Of a stretch of 64,000 nt of DNA, positions 26,926 through 38,130 are shown in pieces. The DNA lies in contig NZ_JOJE01000020.1 of the NCBI RefSeq assembly GCF_000720255.1, forward strand, positions 1 to 64,000. Reading direction: 5' to 3'. The position numbers and the translations under genes are program-made. This stretch comes from Streptomyces griseus subsp. griseus. Lineage in GTDB: Bacteria > Actinomycetota > Actinomycetes > Streptomycetales > Streptomycetaceae. Below the pieces are notes generated by a model that did no database searches, was not told the DNA's origin, and was given only the letters and a program-made list of their open reading frames with translations. The stretch's first letter is position 1. Every line of letters starts with the position of its first letter.

Positions 26926-27470
26926 CAGGATTCTTCTTCCCGGGACGAGGCGATCTCGGCGCGGTCGTCGATCAGGCCAGGCGGCGGCGTGATGACGGCT
27001 CGCTGTTCCTCCAGGTCGATCTCGGTGACGATCTCCTCGACGAACGGGATCATGACCTCGGTGCCGTCGGGCCGCTCCACGATGAACAGGTCCTGTGAGG
27101 GCAGGTGCGAGATCTCGGTGATCCGGCCGACCTCCACGCCGTCCGAGGTCACCACGTCGAGGTCCATGAGCTGGTGGTCGTAGAACTCGTCCTCGTCCTC
27201 GGGCAGCTCGTTCGGGTCGACCTCGGCGATCAGGAGGATGTTGCGCAGCGCCTCGGCGGCGGTGCGGTCCCCGACGCCCTCGAAGCGCAGCAGGAGGCGG
27301 CCACTGTGGACGCGGCCCGTCTCGATGGTGAGCGGACCGACCGAGGCCGGGTCGGTGGCCAGGACGGCGCCCGGCGCCAGCCGCAGCTCGGGCTCGTCGG
27401 TACGTACCTCGACGGTGACCTCGCCCTTGATGCCGTGGGCGCGGCCGATCCGCGCGACTACCAGCTGCAC
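26925..27470 (-). CDS. rimM: Ribosome maturation factor RimM
   Basis: A 181-residue 16S assembly factor that binds S19. The N-terminal domain begins [19 protein letters not shown], and the C-terminal PRC-barrel domain contains [18 protein letters not shown] and [15 protein letters not shown]. The start is GTG 27470. It is coupled to trmD by the one-base overlap and follows the KH-domain gene after 81 bases. Confidence 0.94.
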   Translation of the reverse strand: MQLVVARIGRAHGIKGEVTVEVRTDEPELRLAPGAVLATDPASVGPLTIETGRVHSGRLLLRFEGVGDRTAAEALRNILLIAEVDPNELPEDEDEFYDHQLMDLDVVTSDGVEVGRITEISHLPSQDLFIVERPDGTEVMIPFVEEIVTEIDLEEQRAVITPPPGLIDDRAEIASSREEES

Positions 27471-27551
27471 GTGTTCAGATCTCCTGTCGTACGACTACGG
27501 GCCGGGGACGGCCCTCAGGCCCTCCCCGGCCCGAGCCGGTTGCGATAAGCG

Positions 27552-27791
27552 TCAGCGGACGTGGTCCACATCGACGAGGTCGACGCGGACACCGCGGCCA
27601 CCGATGGCGCCCACGACGGTGCGCAGGGCGCGTGCGGTGCGGCCGTTGCGGCCGATCACCTTGCCGAGGTCGTCCGGGTGGACCCGGACCTCGAGCACAC
27701 GCCCGCGACGCAGGTTGCGCGAGGCGACCTGCACATCGTCAGGGTTGTCGACGATGCCCTTCACGAGGTGCTCGAGAGCCTCCTCGAGCAT
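27552..27791 (-). CDS. khpA: KhpA-family KH-domain RNA-binding protein
   Basis: A 79-residue single KH domain with the GxxG loop (GRNG) in the segment HPDDLGKVIGRNGRTARALRTVV. In firmicutes KhpA pairs with KhpB/Jag and affects cell-division mRNAs; in actinobacteria the role is open. ATG 27791 follows the rpsP stop by only two bases, so the two are co-translated. Confidence 0.9.
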   Translation of the reverse strand: MLEEALEHLVKGIVDNPDDVQVASRNLRRGRVLEVRVHPDDLGKVIGRNGRTARALRTVVGAIGGRGVRVDLVDVDHVR

Positions 27792-27793
27792 GC

Positions 27794-28213
27794 TCAGGCC
27801 TCGGTCGACTCGGACTCAGCCGCAGCCTCGTCCTTCTTCTCAGCCTTCTTCTTCTGGGTGATCGCCTCACCCTTGCCCTCGTCGTCGCCGCCGAGGGACT
27901 CGAACGACACGCGCGAGGTCTTCGGCTCGGCGACGAGCAGCGGGGCCGGGGCGGGCTCGCCCTTGAACTTCTGCCAGTCGCCGGTCTTCTTCAGGATGGC
28001 GAGCACGGGCTCGGTCGGCTGGGCGCCGACGCCGAGCCAGTACGCGACGCGCTCGGCGTCCACCTCGATGACCGAGGGGTGGTACGTCGGGTGGTACTTG
28101 CCGATCTCCTCGATCGCACGGCCGTCACGACGGGTACGGGAGTCGGCGACGACGATGCGGTAGTGAGGCGAACGGATCTTGCCCAGACGCTTCAGCTTGA
28201 TCTTGACTGCCAC
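27794..28213 (-). CDS. rpsP: 30S ribosomal protein S16
   Basis: A 139-residue protein. The first 80 residues are the S16 core: [27 protein letters not shown] and the [12 protein letters not shown] segment. The last 55 residues are a Lys/Glu/Ala-rich tail seen in other actinobacterial S16 proteins. The start is GTG 28213, with an AGGAG site about 12 bases upstream. It is the first gene of the rpsP-khpA-rimM-trmD transcript. Confidence 0.95.
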   Translation of the reverse strand: MAVKIKLKRLGKIRSPHYRIVVADSRTRRDGRAIEEIGKYHPTYHPSVIEVDAERVAYWLGVGAQPTEPVLAILKKTGDWQKFKGEPAPAPLLVAEPKTSRVSFESLGGDDEGKGEAITQKKKAEKKDEAAAESESTEA

Positions 28214-28571
28214 GGGAGTGGGTTCTCCTGGATTTGACGTGGTTGGGCACGGCGAGATGGCCGCGTGGGGTTGCGGTACCCGAATGCCCGATGGACGCGT
28301 CAGCCGGAGGAGAGAGGGGTCCTGTGCGGCTGTCGAGTACAGCTAGCCATTGTGCCATACCCCGCGGGTCGCCTTTGGCCGAGGGTGCGGTGAGCTGAGC
28401 TCGGGCATGGCTGAGAGGCACCCGGCGTCACGGTGACCGCACGTCGGATGCCCGACCCGGCGCCCGCGGGGTGCCGCTGCGCCCACCCTCCCCCAAGCTC
28501 TCGACAGGACAGCGCCACCCCACACCGCACACCGAACCGACAGCCACGAGATGCCGGTTCTCGCGTCGCGG
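28214..28571. other. Gene-free interval upstream of rpsP (promoter region)
   Basis: These 358 bases separate the divergently read-out end of the SprT-like gene from rpsP. The least GC-rich spot is near 28340-28360, where the minus strand reads TATGGCACAAT; this is a possible -10 region for rpsP, about 140 bases upstream of its start. I see no open frame with coding character, no tRNA and no strong hairpin. Confidence 0.35.
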
Positions 28572-29168
28572 CTACGCCGCGCCCATGACCTCCGGGATGC
28601 GGAACGGCTTGCCGCAACCGCCGCAGACGATGGGGGCCTGGGCCAGGACCGACGGGACGACGCGGACGTTGCGGCCGCAGTCGCAGACCGCCTTGACGCG
28701 GACGCCCCCGCCGGAGGAGCCGTGCCGGGCGGCGGGGCCGCGGAAGGCGCGGGTGGTCTCGGCGGAGGTGGCCGCGGTGTGGGCCTTCAGGGCACGCTGC
28801 AGGCGCTCGATCGTCGGCCGGTACCGGCGCTTCGCCTCGGGGTTGAGCGTGACCAGCGAGAAACCGCTGCTGGGATGCGGCTCCTCGGGATGGTCCAGCC
28901 CCAGCTCCTCGGCGATCGCGAGGAACCGGCGGTTGTGGTAGCGGCCGGCCCGGGACGTGTCGCGGACCCCGCGGGCGGCCGCGATGCCATGGACTGCCTC
29001 ATGGAGCAGTCGTTCGAAGGAGAGCTCGTGACCGCACGCGGACGACGACTCCCCGATCAGGGACTCTGGCGCGGCGAGATCCGGCAGCTCGGGGTGGTAC
29101 CGCTGAATGTCGGCCCACGCCTGCGCCAGTTCTGCGGCGAGAACAGGTGGTGTCTGTGTCGTGCTCAC
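28572..29168 (-). CDS. SprT-like zinc-metalloprotease-fold protein
   Basis: About 198 residues. The motif LLHEAVHGIAAARG supplies the HExxH zinc site. The segment RYHNRRFLAIAEELGLDHPEEPHP follows, as in SprT/Spartan-like families, and the C-terminus has a four-cysteine zinc ribbon (CDCG then CGGCG). Spartan proteins cut DNA-protein crosslinks; whether this distant relative does so is unknown. GTG 29168 starts a sensible STTQT N-terminus but has no clear ribosome site, and an upstream start at 29231 remains possible. Confidence 0.7.
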   Translation of the reverse strand: MSTTQTPPVLAAELAQAWADIQRYHPELPDLAAPESLIGESSSACGHELSFERLLHEAVHGIAAARGVRDTSRAGRYHNRRFLAIAEELGLDHPEEPHPSSGFSLVTLNPEAKRRYRPTIERLQRALKAHTAATSAETTRAFRGPAARHGSSGGGVRVKAVCDCGRNVRVVPSVLAQAPIVCGGCGKPFRIPEVMGAA

Positions 29169-29408
29169 GTAATGACAACGAGCCGGGGTGCCCCAGTGTT
29201 CCGATTCCGGGGCATCCCAAATAATTTGCACGTACCCGTCAGTTGCGAATGATGCGCCACGACGAGGGCGGGTGCGCCGATCTGCGGAGAAGCCTCACAG
29301 CTCATACCAAGCTGGTGCGTAGTTCGCCCTACGCCCACCGTCTAGGCATGTGAGGTCCGCGGGCGCACAAGGAGCGTTTCGGCCGCTCTCCCGCCGCCGG
29401 GGCTCCCC

Positions 29409-30824
29409 TCAGTAAGCGCGCGCGACGATCGCGACGTTACCCGGTGCGTCACCGTCCTCCGGCACCGACCCGTCCTCGGCGACCAGACACCGTACGGTCA
29501 CCGCGTGGTCGGCCAGCTTGGCCTCGCCCTCCTCGCCGAGGGTGGCCCACGGGATGCGCGCCCAGTTGCCGGCCGTGGCGGCCTCGACCGCCTCGTCGAT
29601 CGAGGTCACCTCCACCGTGCGGGACTCGCGGCGCTCCCGGGCCTGCCTCAGCAGCAGCGCCTGGTCCTCCTCGAGGACCGTGGGCAGCAGTTCGGCCAGC
29701 GCGTCCAGGGAGACCGGCTCCTTGCCGCCGGGGATACGGCGGGCCAGCATCGCGGTGCCGTTCTCCAGGTCGCGTGGGCCGATCTCGATGCGGACGGGCA
29801 CGCCCTTGAGCTCCCAGTCGACAGCGCGGCGGCCGAAGGGGGTGTCGGTGCGGTCGTCGACCTGGACACGGATGCCGGCCGCCTTGAGCCGGTCGCCGAT
29901 CTCACGGACCTTGGCCAGAACCGCCTCGTCGCCCTTGATCGCGAGGACGACGGCCTGGATCTGGGCCAGGCGCGGCGGGACACGCAGCCCGTTGTCGTCG
30001 CCGTGCATCATCACCAGGGCGCCGATCATGCGGGTGGTGGAGCCCCAGGAGGTCTGCCAGACCAGTTCCTGGGCGCCGTCCTTCGACAGGTACGAGGTGT
30101 TGAACGCCTTGGCGAAGTTCTGCCCCAGCTCGTGGCTGGTGGCCATCTGCAGCGCCTTGCCGTCGCCCATCATCCCTTCGAGGGTGAGGGTGTTGATGGC
30201 GCCGGCGAACCTCTCCTTGACGGTCTTGCGGCCGGGCACGACGTCCATCGCGAGGACGTTCACCATGAAGTCCTCGTAGACCTCGCGGTGGATGTGCGAG
30301 GCGAAGTCGCGGGCGTCCTCGTAGGTGGCGTGCGCGGTGTGCCCCTCCTGCCAGAGGAACTCGGTGGTGCGCAGGAAGAGCCGGGGCCGCAGCTCCCAGC
30401 GGACCACGTTCGCCCACTGATTGATCAGCAGGGGCAGATCGCGGTAGCTCTGCACCCACTTCGAGAAGTAGTCGTTGATGATCATCTCGGAGGTGGGGCG
30501 GACGACCGCCGGCTCCTCCAACTCCTTGCCGCCGCCGTGCGTGACCACGGCGAGCTCGGGCGCGAAGCCCTCGACGTGGTCGGCCTCCCGCGTCAGGTAC
30601 GACTGCGGGATCAAGAGGGGGAAGTACGCGTTCTGGGTGCCCGTCTCCTTGATCCGGGCGTCCATCTCGGCCTGCATGCGCTCCCACAGCCCGTACCCGT
30701 ACGGTCGGATCACCATGGTGCCGCGCACCGGCCCGTTGTCGGCCAGCTCGGCCTTGTTGATCAAATCCTGATACCAGCGCGGGAAATCGTCCGCCCGCGG
30801 TGTGAGAACGGGTGCTTTGGCCAT
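29409..30824 (-). CDS. proS: Prolyl-tRNA synthetase, archaeal/eukaryal type (ProS type 3)
   Basis: A 471-residue class II synthetase. Motif 2 is WELRPRLFLRTTEFLWQEGHTAH and motif 3 includes GALVMMHGDDNGLRVPP. The short length, with no editing domain inserted between motifs 2 and 3, and the C-terminal extension ending in a terminal Tyr (VARAY) mark the archaeal/eukaryal ProRS form, not the roughly 570-residue bacterial form. It charges tRNA-Pro. Some Streptomyces carry both forms, from memory, so this may be a second copy. ATG 30824 is a clear start (AKAPVLTPR). Confidence 0.9.
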   Translation of the reverse strand: MAKAPVLTPRADDFPRWYQDLINKAELADNGPVRGTMVIRPYGYGLWERMQAEMDARIKETGTQNAYFPLLIPQSYLTREADHVEGFAPELAVVTHGGGKELEEPAVVRPTSEMIINDYFSKWVQSYRDLPLLINQWANVVRWELRPRLFLRTTEFLWQEGHTAHATYEDARDFASHIHREVYEDFMVNVLAMDVVPGRKTVKERFAGAINTLTLEGMMGDGKALQMATSHELGQNFAKAFNTSYLSKDGAQELVWQTSWGSTTRMIGALVMMHGDDNGLRVPPRLAQIQAVVLAIKGDEAVLAKVREIGDRLKAAGIRVQVDDRTDTPFGRRAVDWELKGVPVRIEIGPRDLENGTAMLARRIPGGKEPVSLDALAELLPTVLEEDQALLLRQARERRESRTVEVTSIDEAVEAATAGNWARIPWATLGEEGEAKLADHAVTVRCLVAEDGSVPEDGDAPGNVAIVARAY

Positions 30825-31029
30825 GACGAGATGGTACGGGCCCACGTTGCCGGGATGTGAATTCTCGCCACACGCACCAGTGAGCCCCAACCCGCGCTCC
30901 ACAACCCCTGGACGCCGTCGCGAGCCGGGAGTTTCCTGGCATACGGGGGAAGTGCCAGCGCGCACCACGGGGGCCTCGGAAACGACGAGCACACACCCGG
31001 CAACTCTCGGCGGATTGGGGCGCTTTCAT

Positions 31030-31887
31030 ATGACACCTACGCTCGTGCGGCAGCATCTGCCTCACGCGGGAGCCGAATCCCGCGTGGACCCCGGTGCACG
31101 CGCGCGTGACTGGTCCGAGATTCAGGAGCGGATGCTGGTCCCGCTCCACGAGACCGTCTACGAGCGACTCCAAGTGGGCCCGGCCACCCGACTGCTCGGC
31201 CTCGGCTGCGGCTCCGGGCTCTCCCTGCTGATGGCGGCGTCCAGAGGCGCCGCCGTCACCGGTGTCGAATCCCGCTGCGCGGAGCGGCTGGCGCTCGCGC
31301 GGGAGCGGCTGCTGGTGGAGGCGTCGGGCACGCGCGCGCGTGCGGCCACCCGGCTCATCGACGGCGGGCCCGCGGACGCGGCCGACGCGGAGACACCCCC
31401 GTACAACCTGGTGACCGCCTTCGAGCCCATCGGGTGCCTCGCGGGCGACTCGGAGGGGCTGAGCGAGTTAATCACGGCGGCGGTACCGCTCACCGAGCGC
31501 GGGGCACCCGTGGTACTGGCCGGCTGGGGCCCGCCGGAGCGGTGCGCCACGTCGTCCGTGCTGCGGGTGGCCACCAGGCCGGCCGAACCGATGCGCACCA
31601 CCGGCGGCTGGCGTCCCGCCCTGCGCGACGACCTGGAGGAGGTCGCCCAGCGCGCCGGTCTGCGGCCGGACGGCTCCGGACGGGTGTCCTGCCCCTTCGG
31701 CTACGCCGACCTCGACAGCGCGGTGCGCGGGCTGCTGTCGACGGGGCTGTTCGACGCGGCGATCTCCGCGACGGACCAGGAACAGGTCGACAAGGAACTG
31801 GTCGAAGCCCTGCACGCGCATCAGCGGCCGGACGGAACGGTGTGGATGCCGAACGTCTTCCGGTACCTGGTGGCCCGGACACCCTGA
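31030..31887 (+). CDS. Class I SAM-dependent methyltransferase-like protein
   Basis: A 285-residue protein. Motif I reads RLLGLGCGSGLSLLMAASRGAAVTGVES: the G-x-G-x-G loop and the acidic end of strand 2 of a Rossmann-type methyltransferase. The C-terminal half shows the helix/strand alternation of the fold but no catalytic substrate motif. ATG 31030 is chosen; a longer open frame upstream would run across the proS promoter. It diverges from proS and converges on ffh. The substrate is unknown. Confidence 0.72.
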   Translation: MTPTLVRQHLPHAGAESRVDPGARARDWSEIQERMLVPLHETVYERLQVGPATRLLGLGCGSGLSLLMAASRGAAVTGVESRCAERLALARERLLVEASGTRARAATRLIDGGPADAADAETPPYNLVTAFEPIGCLAGDSEGLSELITAAVPLTERGAPVVLAGWGPPERCATSSVLRVATRPAEPMRTTGGWRPALRDDLEEVAQRAGLRPDGSGRVSCPFGYADLDSAVRGLLSTGLFDAAISATDQEQVDKELVEALHAHQRPDGTVWMPNVFRYLVARTP

Positions 31888-31909
31888 TCCCGATCGGACC
31901 GGAAAGCAC

Positions 31910-31939
31910 GGGGGCGCCCCTCTTGCGAGGAGCGCCCCC
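31910..31939. terminator. 13-bp hairpin between methyltransferase gene and ffh
   Basis: Arms 31910-31922 and 31927-31939 pair around the loop ttgc with one mismatch. It sits between two convergent genes and can end both transcripts. Confidence 0.65.
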
Positions 31940-31989
31940 AGCGGCGTACGCGGTGACGAGACGGCGTGGGCGTCGGCCCGTATGCCGTG

Positions 31990-33543
31990 TCAGCCCATGA
32001 ACTTCTTGAACTCGTCCGGCAGTTCGAAGTCCTGGCCGGCCTGCTGACCCGGCACCCCGAAGGCGTTGCCGCCCTGCGCGGCGGCGGCCCGGCGGGCGGC
32101 CTCCTCCTGCTCCTGCTGCTTGCGCTTCATCGGGTTGCCGGAGCGCTGCTTGCCCTTGGCCTTCTTCGGCTGCTTCTTGGTGCGGCCCGGGCCGCCGCCC
32201 ATGCCCGGCATCCCCGGCATGCCCGGCATGCCGCCGCCCTGGGCCATGCGGGACATCATCTTGCGGGCCTCGAAGAACCGCTCGACGAGGTTCTTCACCG
32301 CGCTGACCTCGACGCCGGAGCCCTTGGCGATACGGGCACGGCGGGAGCCGTTGATGATCGTCGGCTCCTGGCGCTCGGCCGGGGTCATCGACTTGATGAT
32401 CGCGGCCGTGCGGTCGACGTCCCGCTCGTCGAGGTTGTTGATCTGGTCCTTGATCTGCCCCATGCCCGGGAGCATGCCGAGCAGCTTGGAGATGGAGCCC
32501 ATCTTCCTGACCTGCTCCATCTGCGCCAGGAAGTCGTCGAGGGTGAAGTCCTCACCCTTCTTGGACGCCAGCTTGGAGGCCATCTTCTCGGCCTCTTCCT
32601 GGCTGAACGTCTTCTCCGCCTGCTCGATCAGGGTGAGCAGGTCACCCATGTCGAGGATGCGGGAGGCCATCCGGTCCGGGTGGAAGGCGTCGAAGTCGTC
32701 GAGCTTCTCGCCGTTCGACGCGAACATGATCGGCTTGCCGGTGATCTGGCGGATCGACAGGGCCGCACCACCGCGGGCGTCACCGTCGAGCTTGGAGAGC
32801 ACCACGCCGTCGAAGCCGACGCCGTCGCGGAAGGCCTCGGCCGTGTTGACGGCGTCCTGACCGATCATCGCGTCGACGACGAAGAGGATCTCGTCGGGGC
32901 TGACCGCGTCACGGATGTCCGCAGCCTGCCGCATCATGTCCTGGTCGATGCCCAGGCGGCCGGCGGTGTCCACGATCACGATGTCGTGGACCTTGCTCTT
33001 CGCGTGCTCGATGGAGTCCTTGGCGACCTTCACCGGGTCGCCCACGCCGTTGCCCGGCTCGGGCGCGAAGACGGCGACACCGGCGCGCTCGGCGACGACG
33101 CTCAGCTGGTTGACCGCGTTCGGGCGCTGGAGGTCGGCGGCGACGAGGAGGGGCGAGTGCCCCTGCTCCTTGAGCCACCGGCCGAGCTTGCCCGCGAGGG
33201 TGGTCTTACCGGCACCCTGCAGACCGGCCAGCATGATCACGGTCGGCGGCTGCTTGGCGAACCGCAGCCGCCGGGTCTCGCCGCCGAGGATCGTGACCAG
33301 CTCGTCGTTGACGATCTTCAGGACCTGCTGGGCCGGGTTGAGCGCCCGCGAGACCTCGGCGCCGAGCGCGCGTTCCTTGACGTTCTTGATGAAGGTGCGC
33401 ACGACGGGCAGGGCGACGTCGGCTTCGAGGAGGGCGATGCGGATCTCACGCGCCGTGGCGTCGATGTCCGCCTCGCTCAGCCTGCCCTTGCCGCGCAGGT
33501 TCTTGAAGGTCGCTGAGAGGCGATCGGAGAGAGTGTCGAACAC
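31990..33543 (-). CDS. ffh: Signal recognition particle protein Ffh (SRP54)
   Basis: A 517-residue GTPase. The N domain is followed by the G domain with G1 GLQGAGKTT, DTAGRLG and SKLDGDARGG. The M domain (from about 300) has the signal-peptide and RNA-binding helices, including GSRRARIAKGSG for 4.5S RNA, and then a Met/Gly/Pro-rich stretch (MPGMPGMPGM) typical of actinobacterial Ffh. It targets membrane proteins to FtsY, encoded at 40795-42000. The start is GTG 33543. It follows glnD after 115 bases with a hairpin between. Confidence 0.95.
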   Translation of the reverse strand: MFDTLSDRLSATFKNLRGKGRLSEADIDATAREIRIALLEADVALPVVRTFIKNVKERALGAEVSRALNPAQQVLKIVNDELVTILGGETRRLRFAKQPPTVIMLAGLQGAGKTTLAGKLGRWLKEQGHSPLLVAADLQRPNAVNQLSVVAERAGVAVFAPEPGNGVGDPVKVAKDSIEHAKSKVHDIVIVDTAGRLGIDQDMMRQAADIRDAVSPDEILFVVDAMIGQDAVNTAEAFRDGVGFDGVVLSKLDGDARGGAALSIRQITGKPIMFASNGEKLDDFDAFHPDRMASRILDMGDLLTLIEQAEKTFSQEEAEKMASKLASKKGEDFTLDDFLAQMEQVRKMGSISKLLGMLPGMGQIKDQINNLDERDVDRTAAIIKSMTPAERQEPTIINGSRRARIAKGSGVEVSAVKNLVERFFEARKMMSRMAQGGGMPGMPGMPGMGGGPGRTKKQPKKAKGKQRSGNPMKRKQQEQEEAARRAAAAQGGNAFGVPGQQAGQDFELPDEFKKFMG

Positions 33544-33613
33544 GGCGGCGTCGGTCCTCGGGGGTCGGGGGCGGTCTGAGCGTCTTCCAGACTATCTGGC
33601 CGCGCAAGACATT

Positions 33614-33647
33614 CGTCCCCGCCTGCCGCATCCGGCGGACGGGGACG
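33614..33647 (-). terminator. Hairpin between glnD and ffh
   Basis: Arms 33614-33627 and 33634-33647 pair with two mismatches around gcatcc, starting 12 bases after the glnD stop. It is the likely end of the amtB-glnK-glnD operon. Confidence 0.5.
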
Positions 33648-33658
33648 AGCGCGCGGGG

Positions 33659-36112
33659 TCACGCGCGAAGCGTCTCCTCCAGCTTGCGTGCCAGCCCCGC
33701 CGCCTCCGCGCCCGGCAGCGGCGTGCCCTTCGGGCCGGTGACGTAGAAGGCGTCGACCGCGTTGGCACCCAGGGTGCTGACATGGGCGCTGCGGACGTGC
33801 ACGGCCGCGTCCTCCAGGGCCCGGCCGATGCGGAAGAGCAGTCCGGGCGCGTCCTGGGCGCGGACCTCGATGACCGTGGCCAGGCGAGAGGCGGCGGAGG
33901 CGACCTTGACGCGGGCCGCGGGCGCCACGACGCCCCGGCGGCGCGGATAGGCCGCGTCGCGTTCGGCGAGGCGCCCCGCGATGTCCAAGGAGCCGTCCAG
34001 GGCGCGTACGAGATCGGCGCGCAGCCGGGCGGCCTGGGGCAGGGAGCCGTACTCGGCGGCGACCCGCCAGTTCAGCAGCAGGACGGAGCCCTCGTCGACG
34101 CCGTCGGGCAGGCCCAGGGTGCGCAGTTCCGCGGTGCGCACGGTGAGGCGGTGCATGGCGAGGACACCGGCGACCGCGGGCAGCACGCCCGGCTGGTCGG
34201 GTACGGCGATGAGCAGTTCCACGCCGAGCGGCTCGGGGTCGCCGGACGGTTCGACGTCGGCGGGCGGCTCGGTCTGCGCGCGCAGGGACAGCACCGGCCC
34301 GCCCGTGCGGTGCGCCTCGACGGCGAGCCGCTCCTGCTCGGCGGTGGGCGCGGCGGCCTCGGGCTCCTCGGGGTCGTCCCCGGCGAGCACCGCCGAGACC
34401 CGCTTGACCAGGTCGGCGACGAGCGAGCCCCGCCAGGACGACCAGGCGGCCGGGCCGGTGGCCAGCGCGTCCGCCTCGGTCAGCGCGTGCAGCAGCTCCA
34501 GCGTGCCCTGGGAGCCCACCGCGTCGGCCACGGAGCGGACGGTGGCCGGGTCCTCCAGGTCGCGCCGGGTGGCCGTCTCGATGAGCAGCAGGTGGTGGCG
34601 TACGAGGGAGGAGAGAACCGTCACGTCGGTGCGGTCGAAGCCGATGCGGGTGGCCACGTCCTTGGCGATGATCTCGCCCGCGACGGAGTGGTCGCCGGGC
34701 CAGCCCTTGCCGATGTCGTGCAGCAGCGCGGCGACCAGGAGCAGGTCGGGGCGGCTGACGCGGCGGGTGAACTCGGAGGCGCGCACGGCGGTCTCGATCA
34801 GGTGCCGGTCGACGGTCCAGAGGTGGACGGCGTTGCGCTGCGGGCGGCAGCGCACCCGCTCCCAGTCCGGCAGCATCCGGGTGATCAGGCCCTCGGCCTC
34901 CAGCGCCTCCCAGACGTCGATGGTGGGCTGCCCGGAGCCGAGCAGGGTGACGAGCTGTTCGCGCGCCTCGGCGGGCCACGGTGTGGGCAGGGGGCGGGTG
35001 GCGGCCGCCATGCGCCGTACGGCGTGCAGGGAGAGCGGCAGCCCGGCCTGCGCGGCGGCGGCCGCGGCGCGCAGCGGGAGCACGGGGTCGCGTTCAGGGC
35101 GTGCGGCGCGGGCGAGCACCACCTCGCCGTCCTGCTCGACGACGCCCTCCGCCAGCGGGGACCGCTCGGCTACCGGCTTCCCGCCGCCGCCCAGCATGGC
35201 GCGCAGCCGTGGCCGCACCGCGCGTGAGCGCAGCACGCGCCCCACTTCACGCCAGGTGACATCGCTGGCGTACGAGATGACGCGCGCGGCCTCGTACACC
35301 TGCCGCAGCAGAGTGTCGGCGTCGAGGAGTCCGAGTTCGGCGGCGACCTGGTCCTGCTCCTGGAGCGCGAGCCGGTCGGTCGCGCGCCCGGTGGTCAGGT
35401 GCAGGGCGTCGCGTACGTCGAGCAGCCGGCGCCGGGCGTCGGCAAGGCCTTCACGCGGGGCGTCGGCCAGCCAGGAGGCGGCGACGGCACGCAGCGCGGT
35501 GGCGTCGCGGAGTCCGCCCCGGGCCTCCTTGAGGTCCGGCTCCAGCAGGTACTGCAGCTCGCCCTGCCGTTCGGCACGCTCGGCGCACAGCTCCTGGAGT
35601 TCGGGCAGACGCTTGGGCGCCTGGTTGCGCCAGTCGGCGAGGACCGCGGTGCGCAGGCCGGCCGTGAGGCCGCGGTCGCCCGCGAGATGGCGGGCGTCGA
35701 GCAGGCCGAGCTGGACCTTGAGGTCCTCGCCGGCGGTCTTGCGGGCCTCCGCGGGGGTCCGCACGGAGTGGTCGAGCGCCAGCCCGAGGTCCCACACGGG
35801 GTACCAGAGGCGGTCGGCCAGGGCCGCGACGGCCTTGGGGTCCTGACCGTCGTGCAGCAGGAGCAGGTCGAGGTCGCTGCGCGGGGACAGCTCGCCCCGG
35901 CCGTAACCGCCGACGGCGACCAGGGAGGCGCCGTTCAGTTCCTCGGCGCCCGCCTCGAAGAGGCCGGTGAGCCATTCGTCGGTCAGTTCCGCGAGGGCCG
36001 CACGGCGCGGCGGCCCGGACCGCGCCTCCTCCTGGAGGAGGCGCAGCCGGGCCGCCGCGTAGCCGCTGGGTCCCGAGTCCTCTGCTTCCGTGCGCGTCTC
36101 CGTACTCGTCAC
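33659..36112 (-). CDS. glnD: PII nucleotidyltransferase GlnD
   Basis: An 817-residue sensor enzyme. The nucleotidyltransferase motif GGYGRGELSPRSDLD is at 68-82, an HD hydrolase domain (LLHDIGKGW near 464-472) follows, and two ACT domains lie in the last 200 residues (PGVLPAVAGVL and APGLLFRIGRAL). In S. coelicolor GlnD adenylylates GlnK at Tyr51, where enteric enzymes uridylylate (established knowledge). GTG 36112 is 37 bases after the glnK stop. It is the last gene of amtB-glnK-glnD. Confidence 0.94.
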   Translation of the reverse strand: MTSTETRTEAEDSGPSGYAAARLRLLQEEARSGPPRRAALAELTDEWLTGLFEAGAEELNGASLVAVGGYGRGELSPRSDLDLLLLHDGQDPKAVAALADRLWYPVWDLGLALDHSVRTPAEARKTAGEDLKVQLGLLDARHLAGDRGLTAGLRTAVLADWRNQAPKRLPELQELCAERAERQGELQYLLEPDLKEARGGLRDATALRAVAASWLADAPREGLADARRRLLDVRDALHLTTGRATDRLALQEQDQVAAELGLLDADTLLRQVYEAARVISYASDVTWREVGRVLRSRAVRPRLRAMLGGGGKPVAERSPLAEGVVEQDGEVVLARAARPERDPVLPLRAAAAAAQAGLPLSLHAVRRMAAATRPLPTPWPAEAREQLVTLLGSGQPTIDVWEALEAEGLITRMLPDWERVRCRPQRNAVHLWTVDRHLIETAVRASEFTRRVSRPDLLLVAALLHDIGKGWPGDHSVAGEIIAKDVATRIGFDRTDVTVLSSLVRHHLLLIETATRRDLEDPATVRSVADAVGSQGTLELLHALTEADALATGPAAWSSWRGSLVADLVKRVSAVLAGDDPEEPEAAAPTAEQERLAVEAHRTGGPVLSLRAQTEPPADVEPSGDPEPLGVELLIAVPDQPGVLPAVAGVLAMHRLTVRTAELRTLGLPDGVDEGSVLLLNWRVAAEYGSLPQAARLRADLVRALDGSLDIAGRLAERDAAYPRRRGVVAPAARVKVASAASRLATVIEVRAQDAPGLLFRIGRALEDAAVHVRSAHVSTLGANAVDAFYVTGPKGTPLPGAEAAGLARKLEETLRA

Positions 36113-36148
36113 CCAGCGACTCCTGCCTGTATTCAGGTGGTTCTCTTC

Positions 36149-37882
<1,734 letters not shown>

Positions 37883-37932
37883 TTATGCGCCATGAGATTG
37901 GCGCAGCGCGGTTTCGGTGGAAGCCCCTCGTT

Positions 37933-37948
37933 GTTTCGCCGCCGTGAC
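37933..37948 (-). promoter_or_regulatory. GlnR-binding box upstream of amtB
   Basis: The minus strand reads GTCAC, six bases, GAAAC: an exact match to the known Streptomyces GlnR half-site pattern GTnAC-N6-GaAAC. A second, weaker half with GTAAC (37964-37968) lies just upstream but is followed by GGCGC where GAAAC is expected, and the spacing is 2 bases short. The rest of the 315-base interval 37816-38130 holds no gene. Confidence 0.75.
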
Positions 37949-38130
37949 GAAGGCGCCCTGCGTGTTACACGTCGATGAACTGCCGGATGTCCGGCGAGTG
38001 GATCGTTATCGTGGCGCAACCTTCACTCGAAGGAAGAAAACCGGCCGCGGTCGGCCTTCCGATGACCTGGCACGGGGGAGCCGAGTCGGGCAGTTCGGGA
38101 AGGCCGGCCACGGCCGGGGCTCAGCGGGCT

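Noticed and set aside
32190..32240. Short repeated Met-Pro-Gly codons in ffh as a repeat element
   Set aside because: It is the usual Met/Gly-rich C-terminal segment of actinobacterial Ffh, not a mobile or regulatory repeat.
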